Source of the DNA: an uncultured Collinsella sp.
GTDB taxonomy: Bacteria > Actinomycetota > Coriobacteriia > Coriobacteriales > Coriobacteriaceae
Reading direction: 5' to 3'
Length of the DNA stretch: 14,111 bases
NCBI GenBank assembly: GCA_900757615.1
Contig: CAAEON010000055.1
Coordinates: 1-14,111, forward strand
In this document: one piece after another, positions 5,204-12,737 of the stretch
How positions within the stretch are numbered: position 1 is the first letter of the stretch
Layout: each line of letters opens with the position of its first letter
Position numbers and translations under genes: made by a program
Notes under the pieces: model-generated
What the model saw: only the letters and a program-made list of their open reading frames with translations
Told to the model about the DNA's origin: nothing
The model's database searches: none

Positions 5204-7435
5204 GTGGCACGCAACAAACTGGAGGCAAACCTCCAAGATCAGCATGTGCAGGGCGGGCATGGCGCCATTCCCCTCTCCGCTGGCATGCTGCTCGTAACGC
5301 TCGGCGTCGTCTATGGCGACATCGGCACGAGTCCCATGTACACCATGAAATCAATTGTCGCCAACAACGGCGGCATCGGTACCGTCAGCGAGGACATGAT
5401 CTTAGGCGCGCTTTCGCTCGTCATCTGGACCATGACGCTCGTGACCACGGTCAAGTACGTGCTGATCGCCATGAAGGCCGACAACCACAACGAAGGCGGC
5501 ATCTTCGCCCTGTTCAGCTTGGTGCGCAAAGTGGCACCATGGCTGATTCTGCCCGCCATGATCGGCGGTGCGGCACTGCTTGCCGACGGCATCCTCACCC
5601 CCGCCGTCACGGTTACCACGGCCATTGAGGGCCTGCGCACCATCGAGTGGGGCCATGCGCTGCTGGGCGACGGCCAAACCAACGTCATCATCATTACCAT
5701 CATCATTATCTGTGGCCTATTTGCCATGCAGCGTGCCGGCACCTCGTCGATCGGCAAGCTCTTCGGCCCGCTCATGACGCTGTGGTTCCTGTTCTTGGCA
5801 AGCGCCGGTCTGTTCAACATGCTCGGCAATCTGTCCATCTTGCGCGCGCTCAACCCCATCCGCGGCATCATGTTCCTGTTCTCGCCCATCAACCACTCGG
5901 GCATCATGGTGCTCGGCTTTGTCTTCCTGTCGACGACCGGCGCCGAGGCGCTCTACTCGGACATGGGTCACGTGGGCAAGGCAAACATCTATGCATCCTG
6001 GCCGTTTGTTAAGGCGGCCCTTATCCTCAACTATCTGGGTCAAGGCGCTTGGCTGCTCGCCAACAACTCCAATCCCCAGATGCTCGCGATGGATATCGTC
6101 AACCCGTTCTATATGATGCTTCCCGAGCCCCTGCGCCCCTTTGCCATCGTGCTTTCGGCCGTGGCGGCCATTATCGCCTCGCAGGCACTCATCACCGGCT
6201 CGTTCTCGCTGGTATCCGAGGCAACGCGCCTCAACCTTATGCCGCATCTGCGCATCCACTACCCCAGCGACACCAAGGGCCAGCTCTATATTCCGCTCGT
6301 CAACAACATCATGTGGGTCGGCTGCATCTTCATCGTGCTGCTGTTCCAGAACTCCGAGCGCATGGAAAGCGCCTACGGCCTCGCCATCACCGTGACCATG
6401 CTCATGACCACGACGCTTTTGACGAGCTATATCGCCGGCATTCTCAAGCACAAGCTGGGTGCCTGCGTCTTCGCCCTGCTCTTCGGTGCCATTGAGCTGT
6501 GCTTCTTCGCCTCGTGCCTTACCATGTTCTTTGACGGCGGCTATGTGATGATCTTCCTGGCCTCGCTGCTGTTTGGCCTTATGTACGTATGGCGCCGCGG
6601 CACCGCCATCGAGCGCACGCAGACGATTTTGTTGCCCGTCTCCAAGTACATCGACCAGCTCGACCGCCTGCGCAACGACGAGACCTATCCCGTGCTCGCC
6701 GACAACCTGGTGTTCCTCACCAACAGCCCCGACCCGCTCACGCTCGACCGCGACGTTCTCTATTCCATCTTGGATAAGCATCCCAAGCGCGCCAAGGCAT
6801 ACTGGTTCATTAACGTGCATGTCACCGATGAGCCCTATACGCACGAGTATTCCGTCGAGACCTTTGGCACGGACTTTTTGTTCCGCGTGCGCCTGAACCT
6901 GGGCTTTAAGGTCAACCAGCGCGTTAATGCCTACCTGCGCCAGATCGTTGGCGACCTGATGGCATCGGGCGAGCTGCCGCCGCAGCATCACACCTACTCC
7001 ATCTATGAGACGCGCGGCAACGTGGGCGACTTCCGTTTTTGCATGCTGCGCAAGATGCTTGCCCCCGAGACGGACATCAACCGCAACGACCATCGCGTCA
7101 TGGCCATCAAGTACGCCGTCCGCCGCGCCTGCGGAAGCCCGGCACGCTGGTACGGTCTCGAGAACTCGGCCATCATCATCGAGTACGTGCCCCTCTTTGC
7201 CCGCATGCGCCCGGCGGTCAAACTCGTACGCACCCATGTGCCGCTCGAGATCCAGATCGAGGAAGCCGAGGAAATGGAAGTCGACATCTTCTCGGACGAC
7301 CTGGTCAACGGCAACGAAGCCGGCAGAAACATGAACGTTGACCCCACCGAGTTGCTCGAGAGCGTCGCCGATACGCCCGAACAGCAACAGCTCGACGGCC
7401 TCGAGAGCGAACAACTCAACGACGCCAACTTCTAG
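5204..7435 (+). CDS. kup: Kup-family potassium uptake transporter
   Basis: A 743-residue protein from the GTG at 5204, which has AGGGAG five bases upstream. The in-frame ATG at 5186 has the inverted repeat, not a ribosome site, in front of it. Residues 34-47 read GVVYGDIGTSPMYT, the hallmark of Kup/HAK/KT proteins, which import K+ together with protons. ADNHNEGGIFALFSL follows, matching the family's second conserved block. About twelve membrane segments span residues 27 to about 465. A long cytosolic C-terminal domain follows, with NVHVTDEPYTHEYSVE and a DFRFCMLRKM region, and the protein ends in a strongly acidic tail (about 680-743). It is longer than E. coli Kup (622 residues). It appears monocistronic: an inverted repeat lies in front and a strong terminator behind. 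Confidence 0.96.
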   Translation: MARNKLEANLQDQHVQGGHGAIPLSAGMLLVTLGVVYGDIGTSPMYTMKSIVANNGGIGTVSEDMILGALSLVIWTMTLVTTVKYVLIAMKADNHNEGGIFALFSLVRKVAPWLILPAMIGGAALLADGILTPAVTVTTAIEGLRTIEWGHALLGDGQTNVIIITIIIICGLFAMQRAGTSSIGKLFGPLMTLWFLFLASAGLFNMLGNLSILRALNPIRGIMFLFSPINHSGIMVLGFVFLSTTGAEALYSDMGHVGKANIYASWPFVKAALILNYLGQGAWLLANNSNPQMLAMDIVNPFYMMLPEPLRPFAIVLSAVAAIIASQALITGSFSLVSEATRLNLMPHLRIHYPSDTKGQLYIPLVNNIMWVGCIFIVLLFQNSERMESAYGLAITVTMLMTTTLLTSYIAGILKHKLGACVFALLFGAIELCFFASCLTMFFDGGYVMIFLASLLFGLMYVWRRGTAIERTQTILLPVSKYIDQLDRLRNDETYPVLADNLVFLTNSPDPLTLDRDVLYSILDKHPKRAKAYWFINVHVTDEPYTHEYSVETFGTDFLFRVRLNLGFKVNQRVNAYLRQIVGDLMASGELPPQHHTYSIYETRGNVGDFRFCMLRKMLAPETDINRNDHRVMAIKYAVRRACGSPARWYGLENSAIIIEYVPLFARMRPAVKLVRTHVPLEIQIEEAEEMEVDIFSDDLVNGNEAGRNMNVDPTELLESVADTPEQQQLDGLESEQLNDANF

Positions 7436-7455
7436 CGACGTCGCATATCAACAAC

Positions 7456-7491
7456 AGCGGCCCTGCACCTCACAGGAGATGCAGGGCCGCT
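7456..7491 (+). terminator. Convergent terminator between kup and the bile salt hydrolase gene
   Basis: AGCGGCCCTGCA (7456-7467) and its exact complement (7480-7491) form a 12-bp stem with a 12-base loop, followed by TTGCATT on the plus strand. It lies between two converging stops and probably serves both genes. Confidence 0.85.
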
Positions 7492-7514
7492 TTGCATTGC
7501 AGTAAAGCTATCGG

Positions 7515-8480
7515 CTACGAACGACGCGGCTCGGGAACCACGAGTTTATCGGGGCTCGCGCCCTCGGCATCCATCAGGCTCACGTAGCGAATCGACGGAT
7601 CCTCATACATCGCGTAGTAATAATTGCCCGTGCGCGCGCTAAAGCATCCGGTGTAGATAGTCTTCTCGAACTTGCCATCGCCCATCCTGGACGCCCCCTC
7701 AATCATCACCACGCCCTCGAGTGAACGGAACATGCGGACGACGTTTTCGGCCTCGCTCTCCTTTTGCGGGTAATTGGCATTGAGGTACGCCGCCTTTACA
7801 AAACGGCTCGGCGAATAGCAGTCACCGGGAATGCCGCGCATGCCGGCACCAGCGCCATAGGGTTTGAGCTCGGCGCCACGCCATGTCGCCGTCTGCGGAA
7901 AATCGCTGGTGGCGGTGATATAGGTGCGCAGGTTTTCCATGTGCCACGGGAAGGTGGGCTGATTGGCAAGGGTGTCGACCGGATTGTCGTATACATGCAG
8001 GCCGTCAGCCATCATCTCGACCACGATGCTGCGCTGGCTGTCGCCGATAATCCAATGGAGCAGCGACACGCCCAGCCCCTCTCCGGCAGATTTGGCGACA
8101 ATCACCGTGTCGCGCAGCGCGGCCTCGACCTCATCGACCGTCGAGAACGTCGCTGCCACCCACAGGGGAAACTCATAGGCCGCGATATTGGTCTTTCCAT
8201 CAACCGGGCCCTCGGCATACTCGGCATAGCCGGGAAAGTTGAGCCCCGCCACAGCCAGACCCGCATCGTTACCACAGTCGAAAAACATGGGATAGTTCTT
8301 GTAATCGATGCACATGCCGATTACCGCGTGTGCCGCCGACGCATCGTCGATAAACGAATACGGAATGTGAAACCCGCGCGGCATCACGCGAACCTGTTGG
8401 CCGTAGTCAAAGCTCCAGTCGAGGTTGCGGCCCAGATACATGTGGCCGGAATTATCGGTAAATCGAATGCTCGTGCACAT
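7515..8480 (-). CDS. bsh: Choloylglycine hydrolase family protein, probable bile salt hydrolase
   Basis: A 321-residue Ntn-hydrolase. The ATG at 8480 has GGAGG four bases upstream and makes the second residue Cys, which becomes the N-terminal nucleophile after Met removal; upstream in-frame codons are therefore not coding. The residues known from bile salt hydrolases are all found: Cys2, Arg18 and Asp21 (GRNLDW), Asn81 (GLNFPG), Asn173 (LANQPTF) and Arg226 (SRF), each within two positions of the Clostridium perfringens enzyme numbering. The enzyme cleaves glycine or taurine from conjugated bile acids. Penicillin V acylases share the fold, so specificity is likely but not proven. There is no signal peptide, so it is cytosolic. 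It has its own transcription unit: a terminator lies upstream (8542-8580) and a convergent terminator downstream. Confidence 0.9.
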   Translation of the reverse strand: MCTSIRFTDNSGHMYLGRNLDWSFDYGQQVRVMPRGFHIPYSFIDDASAAHAVIGMCIDYKNYPMFFDCGNDAGLAVAGLNFPGYAEYAEGPVDGKTNIAAYEFPLWVAATFSTVDEVEAALRDTVIVAKSAGEGLGVSLLHWIIGDSQRSIVVEMMADGLHVYDNPVDTLANQPTFPWHMENLRTYITATSDFPQTATWRGAELKPYGAGAGMRGIPGDCYSPSRFVKAAYLNANYPQKESEAENVVRMFRSLEGVVMIEGASRMGDGKFEKTIYTGCFSARTGNYYYAMYEDPSIRYVSLMDAEGASPDKLVVPEPRRS

Positions 8481-8541
8481 AGCGCCTCCTAGCTCAATGT
8501 TCTTACTAAGGTCATTGTCACCAAACAAAGAGGCGCTAAAC

Positions 8542-8580
8542 AAAAAAGCCCGGACATGACAACAATGTCATACCCGGACT
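8542..8580 (-). terminator. Intrinsic terminator downstream of the second deformylase-like gene
   Basis: On the minus strand a stem starting AGTCCGGGTATGACA pairs with TGTCATGTCCGGGCT around TTG(T), with two or three non-Watson-Crick pairs. Six Ts (8547-8542) follow. It ends transcripts coming from the deformylase-like gene and separates them from the bile salt hydrolase gene, whose promoter must lie within the next 60 bases. Confidence 0.8.
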
Positions 8581-8621
8581 ATTCAAGCAGGATAAACTCA
8601 ACCAAGTTAACCCCGCAGGTC

Positions 8622-8730
8622 GTCTAAGGGGTCAAAGTGCCGCAGATTGCCACGAAAGAGGAGCGAAGCGTACTTAAGGTACGCGAGCGACGATTGAGCG
8701 GCAAGGTGCGGTGCTTTGGTCCCCTTAGAC
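8622..8730. repeat. 109-nt long imperfect palindrome overlapping a stop codon
   Basis: GTCTAAGGGG at 8622-8631 is exactly complementary to 8721-8730, and pairing continues inward with few mismatches. CAAAG pairs with CTTTG, CCGCA with TGCGG, and TTGCC with GGCAA. A GCGTAC/GTACGC tip closes around TTAAG. The right end contains the last sense codon and the TAA stop (8725-8727) of the deformylase-like gene. The element is followed on the minus strand by a gap and then a separate terminator, so it is not itself the terminator. Its shape (terminal palindrome, about 110 nt, non-coding) fits a miniature palindromic repeat or a 3'-end structural element. Confidence 0.75.
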
Positions 8731-9144
8731 CAACTTTCCTAGACAGTGGTCAATCATGTGCTGGACCATCTGTGCCTCGAAGCCCACAAAGTCCTGCTTG
8801 CGCTCGCGCATCTTGCCGTCGACGATCACGTTATAAGCGACCTTGCACTTGATATAGCGCGTGGACTTGGTGACCTCCTCGTGCGTCAGGCAGCTCTCCT
8901 CCATCTTGCTGGCGCCCAGGCCAAACACCAGACGGGGGTTGTAGAGCACGTGGGGCTCGCCGGCGTCGTCCAGGTAGACGCAGACCTTCTTGGTAACGCC
9001 AATCTGGTTAGCGGCAAGGCAGCCGGCATCGTCGAGCGACTTGATGGTATCGATCAGGTCCTGAGCAACCGACTCGTCCTCGACGGTCGCAACCTCGCAA
9101 CGCTGGGACAGGATAGCCTCGTCGTGGCAAAGCTCTTTAATCAT
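8725..9144 (-). CDS. Peptide-deformylase-like protein lacking the catalytic Glu
   Basis: A 139-residue homolog of peptide deformylase. The ATG at 9144 is chosen because GGAGG sits five bases before it; that GGAGG overlaps an upstream in-frame ATG at 9156, and the N-terminus MIKELCHDEAILSQ matches the family start. Motif 1 (GCLAANQIGV) keeps the Gln. Motif 2 is ESCLT instead of EGCLS but keeps the metal-binding Cys. Motif 3 is QHMIDH: both metal-binding His remain, but the Glu that acts as acid/base in HExxH is Met (codon ATG at 8745-8743). The metal site could form while deformylation should be badly impaired (inference). The last codon and stop lie inside a long palindrome. It is a separate unit with a TATACT -10 at 9183-9178 and a terminator at 8542-8580. 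Confidence 0.85.
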   Translation of the reverse strand: MIKELCHDEAILSQRCEVATVEDESVAQDLIDTIKSLDDAGCLAANQIGVTKKVCVYLDDAGEPHVLYNPRLVFGLGASKMEESCLTHEEVTKSTRYIKCKVAYNVIVDGKMRERKQDFVGFEAQMVQHMIDHCLGKLV

Positions 9145-9177
9145 ACGTTCCTCCATAGGGGTCGTTGTAACCGCTTA

Positions 9178-9183
9178 AGTATA
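9178..9183 (-). promoter_or_regulatory. -10 element of the deformylase-like gene
   Basis: TATACT on the minus strand, 34 bases upstream of the chosen ATG. No clear -35 is seen at 16-18 bp, so the promoter call rests on the -10 and its position. Confidence 0.4.
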
Positions 9184-9276
9184 CGGTACCCATACATTTT
9201 CATGCGAAAAATACCGTCCGTCTGCTACAAAGCGCCGAACATCAACATGCGAGGAACAACAGCGTCGTAAAGGGGC

Positions 9277-9282
9277 TATAGT
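9277..9282 (+). promoter_or_regulatory. -10 element of the purine permease gene
   Basis: TATAGT, preceded by GGGGC, lies 55 bases upstream of the chosen ATG. It would place the transcript start near 9290 and so supports the ATG at 9338 over the in-frame GTG at 9281. The -35 is weak. The leader is too short for a purine riboswitch. Confidence 0.4.
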
Positions 9283-9337
9283 GGGTGAGTTCGTGTCAAT
9301 CGGCCTAAACTCGGGGCCGAACAAGGAAAGGGTATGC

Positions 9338-10648
9338 ATGGACGAACTATTTCACGTCAGCGAGCGCAAGTCCACAATCGGGACCGAACTCCGCGCTGGA
9401 CTGACAACATTCCTGGCAATGGCCTACATCATCGCCGTCAACCCCGCGGTGCTCTCGGGCGCTGGCATCGATGCGGGAGCGCTCGCCTGCGCCACCTGCC
9501 TGGGCGCCGGCATCATGACCATCTGCATGGGCATCTTCGCCAACCGCCCGCTCGCCTGCGCGTCGGGCTTAGGCGTCAACGCGATGATCGCTGGAATCGC
9601 CACCACCGTCTGCGGCGGTGACTGGCACGTGGCCATGAGCGTCATCTTCCTTGAGGGCGTCGTCATCTTGCTGCTCGTGCTCTGTGGCCTGCGCGAGGCC
9701 ATCATGGACGCCATCCCGGTTGTCCTGCGTCACGCCATCTCGGTGGGTCTGGGCCTGTTCATCGCCATGATCGGCCTGTGCGACGCCGGTATCATCACCG
9801 CCGGTGCTGGCACGCTTGTCGGCCTGGGCGACATCACCTCCCCCACCTTTATCGTCGGCATCATCTCCATCGTCGTGACGGTTGCCCTGGCTTCCCGCAA
9901 CGTGCCGGGCTCGCTTCTCATCGGTATCGTCGTCGCCGTCATCGCCGGTATCCCCCTGGGTGTGACCCAGGCTCCGACCGGTATCATCGCCCCGCTCGAC
10001 TTCTCGAGCATCGGCGGCCCCATCGCTGACGCCGGCGGCGTGCCCGCCATCGTCAAGGTCCTTACCGACCCCGCGCTCCTCGTTATCTCGTTCTCGCTGC
10101 TCATGAGTGACTTCTTCGACACCATGGGCACCGCGATGGCCGTGGCCAAGCAGGGCGAGTTCCTCACCGACGACGGCAACGTCGAGAACATCAAGGAGAT
10201 CTTGATCGTCGACTCCGCCGCCGCTGCCGTGGGCGGTTTCATGGGCGTCTCCTCCATCACCACCTTCGTCGAGTCCACCTCTGGCGCTGCCGACGGTGGC
10301 CGCACGGGTCTCACCTCCGTCACAACCGGCGTGCTGTTTATCCTCGCCGCGTTTTTCTCCCCCGTCGTCTCCATCGTTTCCAGCGCCGCTACCTGCGGTG
10401 CTCTGGTCTACGTCGGCTACCTCATGATGAGCGAGGCCTCCGAGATCGACTGGTCCGACGTGTCGCAGGGTTTCCCGGCGTTCATGATTGTCGCCGGCGT
10501 GCCCTTTACCTACTCCATCTCTGCCGGCATCGGTCTGGGCTTTATCGCCTACGTGGTCGTCGCGCTCTTTAAGGGCGAGGCCTCCAAGATCAAGCCGCTC
10601 ATGTGGATCGCGGCCCTTGCTTTCCTCGTCTACTTCTTCGTGGCGTAA
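9338..10648 (+). CDS. NCS2/AzgA-family purine permease
   Basis: A 436-residue membrane protein from the ATG at 9338, preceded by AAGGAAAGGG. It starts MDELFHVSERKSTIGTELRAGLTTFLAMAY, typical of the AzgA/PbuG branch of nucleobase:cation symporters, which take up hypoxanthine, guanine or adenine. Diagnostic segments are NPAVLSGAG, ASGLGVNAMIA, SDFFDTMGTAMAVAKQGEFL (the FFDTxGT signature) and GVSSITTFVESTSGAADGGRTGLTS, near the substrate-binding half-helices. About 12-14 membrane segments are expected. Length matches PbuG (about 430-440). The exact purine cannot be told. It appears monocistronic with a strong terminator at 10678-10716. The last 15 codons of this gene are copied at 12665-12709. 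Confidence 0.93.
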   Translation: MDELFHVSERKSTIGTELRAGLTTFLAMAYIIAVNPAVLSGAGIDAGALACATCLGAGIMTICMGIFANRPLACASGLGVNAMIAGIATTVCGGDWHVAMSVIFLEGVVILLLVLCGLREAIMDAIPVVLRHAISVGLGLFIAMIGLCDAGIITAGAGTLVGLGDITSPTFIVGIISIVVTVALASRNVPGSLLIGIVVAVIAGIPLGVTQAPTGIIAPLDFSSIGGPIADAGGVPAIVKVLTDPALLVISFSLLMSDFFDTMGTAMAVAKQGEFLTDDGNVENIKEILIVDSAAAAVGGFMGVSSITTFVESTSGAADGGRTGLTSVTTGVLFILAAFFSPVVSIVSSAATCGALVYVGYLMMSEASEIDWSDVSQGFPAFMIVAGVPFTYSISAGIGLGFIAYVVVALFKGEASKIKPLMWIAALAFLVYFFVA

Positions 10649-10677
10649 CGGCATAGTCTGCTAAAGCAAAACACCAA

Positions 10678-10716
10678 AGCGCGGAGTTGCATCGAGCGGC
10701 TCCGCGCTTTTCTTTT
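10678..10716 (+). terminator. Terminator of the purine permease gene
   Basis: AGCGCGGAG (10678-10686) pairs with CTCCGCGCT (10700-10708) around a 13-base loop. TTTTCTTTT follows. A duplicated, diverged version is at 12738-12774. Confidence 0.88.
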
Positions 10717-10767
10717 AAAGCCAGGCAACGCACGGGCGCGCGATGTATTGCTCCCCGAATTTTTGGA

Positions 10768-10857
10768 CATTTTGCCCTCCAAACGGCACTACCGCCGGCT
10801 ACATCTTGCAGATATGCTGAGCGTAATCGCATAGGCCCTATGAGGATGGGAGTAACC
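10768..10857 (+). promoter_or_regulatory. Leader/promoter region of surface gene 1, shared with surface gene 2
   Basis: Bases 10768-10799 are identical to 12824-12855 (32 of 32). The following 58 bases to the ATG are similar, with GCAGATA-GCTGA, ATAGGCCCTAT (an inverted repeat with a central C, 10831-10841) and GGGAG ribosome sites kept. Identity is higher here than in most of the coding region, which suggests selection on a promoter, operator or leader structure. No convincing -35/-10 pair was found. The conserved 32-mer contains CGGC/GCCG inverted halves. Confidence 0.55.
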
Positions 10858-12642
10858 ATGGCCGCCTTGTTCACGACCCCCAAGCGCAATGACAAGACCT
10901 CTGGAGCCCATTTTGTCGAGCCCGACGTGCGCCGTCGCACGCTGCTCGCACACGGCAGCTGGCGCCGCGTGACACGCCGCATCGTTGTAGGCGCCGTATG
11001 CGCGCTCACGGTAAGCTCGCTGCTCATGCCGAGCGTCTCACTCGCGGCGGAGTGGGTCTACGTCGACGGCGCCCCGTACAACGCCGGCACCGCAGCGGGC
11101 GACGAGGCCGGCACCTGGAGCTGGGACGGCGCCGACGATATGAAGCTCAACGGCTATGACGGCGGTGCGATCCAGGCTGCGGGCAAGCTCAACATTGCCT
11201 ACGAGGGCAAGAACACCGTGAAAACCGAGCCCGATTACACCGGAGCCGCCATCAAGGCGAAGGATGGCACTAGCCAGAAAGCAGAGTTGAACATAACGAG
11301 CTCGAATAGCGTGGATGAGCTCAATGTGACAGCCGAGGCCGATGCAATTAAATCCACAGGCGACCTCTCCATTTCTGGCCCGGGCACTGTGAGCACCACA
11401 AGCACTTCTTCCGACGGGATTGAGGCAAAAGGCGATCTCTCTATCACGGGCTCGGGCACCGTGAATGCAACGGGCGGTACCGAAGGCATCCAATCCAAGG
11501 GCAAGACCACCATCGATTCCTCTGGCACGGTGATCGCTAAAGGAAGCGAAGGTTACGGCATCGCCGCGGGCAGTGACCTGATCATCAAAGGCGGCGGCAA
11601 GGTAGAGGCAAGCTCTATAGAAGAAGCGGCGATTCGGGCTGACGACGGCATCAGCATCTCGGGCGGCAGCCAGGTTAAGGCAAACTCCGAAGGAGATCTT
11701 GCCGTCGACGCTGAGGGCAGTCTCGCGGTCACGAACGCCTCCCTTGACGCAAGCGGTGTTGAATATGGTGTCTATGCCTACAAGGGCGTTACGCTCGATC
11801 ACGCGACCGTGACGGTCCGTACAAGCGCGAGCGGCGGCCAGGCCATCGCCCTCATCACTGACGGGGACGACATCGCCATCAAGAATGGTTCCATCGTGGA
11901 CGCGTTCGCGGAAGGCAAATTCTCGGTTGCAATCTCTACCAGAAACCACCAGCCAAACGTCGCTGGCGGCCACATCTACATCAGCGACTCCGTTGTTAAG
12001 GCTATAGCCCGCTATATCGAGACCGGTGGCGATGGCCCCGATCACTACAGCAACGACCAAAGCGGCGGGGTCATTCCTGAGCCTAGGGGTCTGAACATCG
12101 GTATCTTCGCCCAGACCTACGAGGGCATCACGCCTGCGAGTATCTCGATCGTCCGCAGCAAGGTCACGGCCGAGGGAGACACGGCGGCAATCTTCGCTCT
12201 TGCCATAAGCGAGGACGGCAAGGCGATCGGCACCATCGAGATCGAAGGCGCTCCCATCCAGACGCCCGCAGGCGGCAAGATCATTAATTATCGCCACGAG
12301 GAAGAGTACGGCCCCAGCATCTCCTACGAGGCAGGTCAAACCATCGGCACGGGCGACGCCACGATCGACTCCCCCTATGACGCCGCTGTCGCCAAGAGCA
12401 CGGTCACCGTACCTCCCGAGGAGATCAAACCCGAGGAAAAGTCCGGCGAGACCAAGCCCGAGGGTTCCAAGTCCGAGGGCACGAAGACAACCAAGACCGT
12501 TGCAGTTGCAGCCACGGGAGCCAAGACCGCCGGCAAACTCGCGGCAACCGGCGACGCCTCGAGCGCAGCCATCATAGCGACCGCCCTTGTAGGAACGGCC
12601 GCTATCGTCACAGGCGCCCTGGCGAGTCGCAAACGCTCGTAA
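10858..12642 (+). CDS. Secreted, wall-anchored beta-helix-like surface protein (carbohydrate-binding Cthe_2159-like repeats)
   Basis: A 594-residue protein from the ATG at 10858, chosen because GGGAG lies five bases upstream and because the paralog has the same site. Residues 1-63 are a long signal peptide: about 41 residues rich in Arg, then a hydrophobic core (VVGAVCALTVSSLLMPSVSLA) with cleavage near 63/64. RRIVV could be a weak twin-arginine motif. AEWVYVDG and a GTWSWDGADDMKL segment follow. Imperfect coils of about 22-24 residues come next (pattern: GI-ax-GDLSISGxGTV-xAT), resembling the Cthe_2159 carbohydrate-binding beta-helix family. A GGHIYISDSVVKAIARY segment precedes a Glu/Lys/Pro linker. 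LAATG at 561-565, a membrane helix and RKRS complete a sortase-type anchor (LAxTG is the class E sortase motif). Ligand unknown. Confidence 0.85.
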   Translation: MAALFTTPKRNDKTSGAHFVEPDVRRRTLLAHGSWRRVTRRIVVGAVCALTVSSLLMPSVSLAAEWVYVDGAPYNAGTAAGDEAGTWSWDGADDMKLNGYDGGAIQAAGKLNIAYEGKNTVKTEPDYTGAAIKAKDGTSQKAELNITSSNSVDELNVTAEADAIKSTGDLSISGPGTVSTTSTSSDGIEAKGDLSITGSGTVNATGGTEGIQSKGKTTIDSSGTVIAKGSEGYGIAAGSDLIIKGGGKVEASSIEEAAIRADDGISISGGSQVKANSEGDLAVDAEGSLAVTNASLDASGVEYGVYAYKGVTLDHATVTVRTSASGGQAIALITDGDDIAIKNGSIVDAFAEGKFSVAISTRNHQPNVAGGHIYISDSVVKAIARYIETGGDGPDHYSNDQSGGVIPEPRGLNIGIFAQTYEGITPASISIVRSKVTAEGDTAAIFALAISEDGKAIGTIEIEGAPIQTPAGGKIINYRHEEEYGPSISYEAGQTIGTGDATIDSPYDAAVAKSTVTVPPEEIKPEEKSGETKPEGSKSEGTKTTKTVAVAATGAKTAGKLAATGDASSAAIIATALVGTAAIVTGALASRKRS

Positions 12643-12664
12643 ACACTTTTTCGCACAGGACGGG

Positions 12665-12709
12665 TGGATCGCGGCCCTTGCCTTCCTCGTCTACTTCTTC
12701 GTAGCGTAA
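12665..12709 (+). pseudogene. Relic of the 3' end of the purine permease gene
   Basis: Forty-five bases encode WIAALAFLVYFFVA and a TAA stop, identical in protein to the end of the permease at 10604-10648. The DNA differs at two third-codon positions, both silent. There is no start or upstream coding sequence. This is the left edge of the duplicated unit. It shows that copy 2 arose by duplication from a point inside the permease gene. Confidence 0.9.
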
Positions 12710-12737
12710 GGGCAAGGCTGCAAAAGCTGAACAATAA

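Larger units (their letters stand above)
10604..12664 (+). repeat. First unit of a tandem duplication (permease tail + leader + surface gene)
   Basis: The unit starts inside the 3' end of the permease gene and includes its terminator, the leader and a full surface-protein gene. The same order begins again at 12665, 2061 bp later, at the same TGG codon. The copies have diverged inside (indels and substitutions), so the duplication is not recent. Confidence 0.8.

Noticed and set aside
5717..7414. 565-residue open frame opposite kup
   Set aside because: Antisense shadow of a conserved transporter; composition is the mirror of membrane codons (rich in His, Gln, Val, Asp).
9145..9337. Purine riboswitch upstream of the purine permease
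   Set aside because: With a -10 at 9277-9282 the leader is only about 50 nt and shows no three-helix purine aptamer pattern.
9569..10654. 361-residue antisense frame opposite the purine permease, very rich in Asp and Gly
   Set aside because: Direct consequence of Ile/Val/Ala codons read backward; no initiation signals.
10768..10790. GGAGG followed by ATG on the minus strand inside the conserved leader block
   Set aside because: The reading frames behind it differ and copy 2 stops after seven codons, so it is not a conserved small gene.
10687..10857. Upstream in-frame extension of surface gene 1 (and likewise 12752-12913 for gene 2)
   Set aside because: It begins inside the terminator hairpin of the previous gene, has no ribosome site, and the strongest site (GGGAG) fits the ATG at 10858/12914. 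Conservation of the DNA is better explained by a leader element.
11038..12339. 433-residue antisense frame opposite surface gene 1, and a similar one opposite surface gene 2
   Set aside because: Conserved in both copies only because the sense genes are paralogs; no start signals and no domain.
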